From positions 124,001-188,000 of the forward strand of contig CADCCF010000001.1 in assembly GCA_902799835.1 (NCBI GenBank): a DNA stretch of 64,000 nucleotides, read 5' to 3'. The notes beneath the pieces are model-generated. The model worked only from the letters and a program-made list of their open reading frames with translations, did no database searches and was not told where the DNA came from. The DNA comes from an uncultured Pseudomonadota bacterium. GTDB taxonomy: Bacteria; Pseudomonadota; Alphaproteobacteria; RF32; CAG-239. Within the stretch, counting starts at the first letter, position 1; the number at the start of each line of letters is the position of its first letter. Shown piece after piece: positions 63,758 through 64,000 of the stretch. The position numbers and the translations under genes are program-made.

Positions 63758-64000
63758 CTACTTGTAAGCGGTAATTTTGGCACTTTTAGTGGTTAATAAA
63801 AGTACTTCATTAACCATTAAAGGAGTTGTTTCTACATTATCATCGACATCAGCAACCCCCATAATTCTACCATTATACGGAGAAACCGAATAAAGTTTGC
63901 CGTTTGAAGAAACAACTAACAATGCATCATTGGCCAAAATAGGACCGGCAATAACAACTTCAGATTTTTTATCTGAGTTTGCGGCCGGAATAATAGATGA
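63758..64000 (-). CDS. bamB: Outer-membrane assembly factor BamB (C-terminal end only)
   Basis: Read by hand; the last 80 codons and stop. VIAGPILANDALLVVSSNGKLYSVSP, then YNGRIMGVADVDD and VNEVLLLTTKSAKITAYK, read as two PQQ-like beta-propeller blades. bamB-der is a common order. The start lies beyond the window edge. Confidence 0.85.
   Translation of the reverse strand, partial: SSIIPAANSDKKSEVVIAGPILANDALLVVSSNGKLYSVSPYNGRIMGVADVDDNVETTPLMVNEVLLLTTKSAKITAYK

Overview
This window looks like a chromosomal segment of a low-GC, Gram-negative alphaproteobacterium. The lineage markers are a GapR/DUF2312 protein beside pyruvate kinase, a FliX-like regulator, a kinase-domain-only HprK with a Man-type EIIA and an HPr (nitrogen-type PTS), a multi-PAS DivL-like protein, coaE-dnaQ and dnaA-rpsT gene pairs, and a SPOR-domain gene behind dgt. 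LptG, TolB, LolA, MlaE/F and BamB show an outer membrane. A ferredoxin-thioredoxin-reductase-like Fe-S protein hints at anaerobic life. My best guess, by inference only, is an uncultured gut-type (RF32-like) alphaproteobacterium. TTG and GTG starts are common and most starts here were chosen by Shine-Dalgarno position.

Layout. 1-6.1 kb: SPOR protein (cut by the window edge), dgt, xth, an S41 protease, pth, rplY, lptG. 6.2-10 kb: accessory stretch with tRNA-Arg(CCG), tRNA-Ser(CGA), an alkaline-phosphatase-superfamily enzyme, three unrecognised genes and two non-coding stretches rich in inverted repeats. 10-24 kb: cysteine synthase, gmk/yicC, an SDR enzyme, a GH15-like barrel protein divergent from a LysR regulator, tolB, an outer-membrane barrel with a structured leader, ruvX, amidase-pgeF-deoB-pyk. 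24-28 kb: gapR, fliX, a pilin-like protein, a second barrel, and four small secreted or HAD-type genes.

28.4-38.8 kb appears to be the origin and partition region. dnaQ and coaE leave leftward and rho, mnmE, mnmG, rsmG, parA and parB leave rightward, from a 464-bp AT-rich gap holding about nine DnaA-box-like sites. Two near-consensus parS palindromes lie inside mnmG and rsmG, next to parAB. 38.8-44.7 kb: Fe-S protein, membrane SNase-like protein, tsaE, hprK, mlaE, mlaF, radA, cvpA. 44.7-48.5 kb (minus strand): second exonuclease III, lolA, an unlisted 44-residue Cys/Gly-tailed microprotein, an orphan DNA methyltransferase, HPr, EIIA. 48.6-57.6 kb: ABC exporter, then recF, dnaN, a Nudix gene, dnaA, rpsT, enoyl-CoA hydratase and mutM. 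57.7-64 kb: J-domain protein, a coiled-coil protein, a PAS protein resembling DivL but lacking a kinase domain, tsaB, radC, der and the end of bamB.

The most promising undescribed elements are the attenuator-like leader of the barrel gene at 18.9-19.0 kb, the nested inverted-repeat element at 9.8-10.0 kb, the hairpin leader of the basic protein at 8.1 kb, and the 44-residue microprotein at 46.3 kb. No CRISPR array, insertion sequence, prophage or restriction system was recognised.
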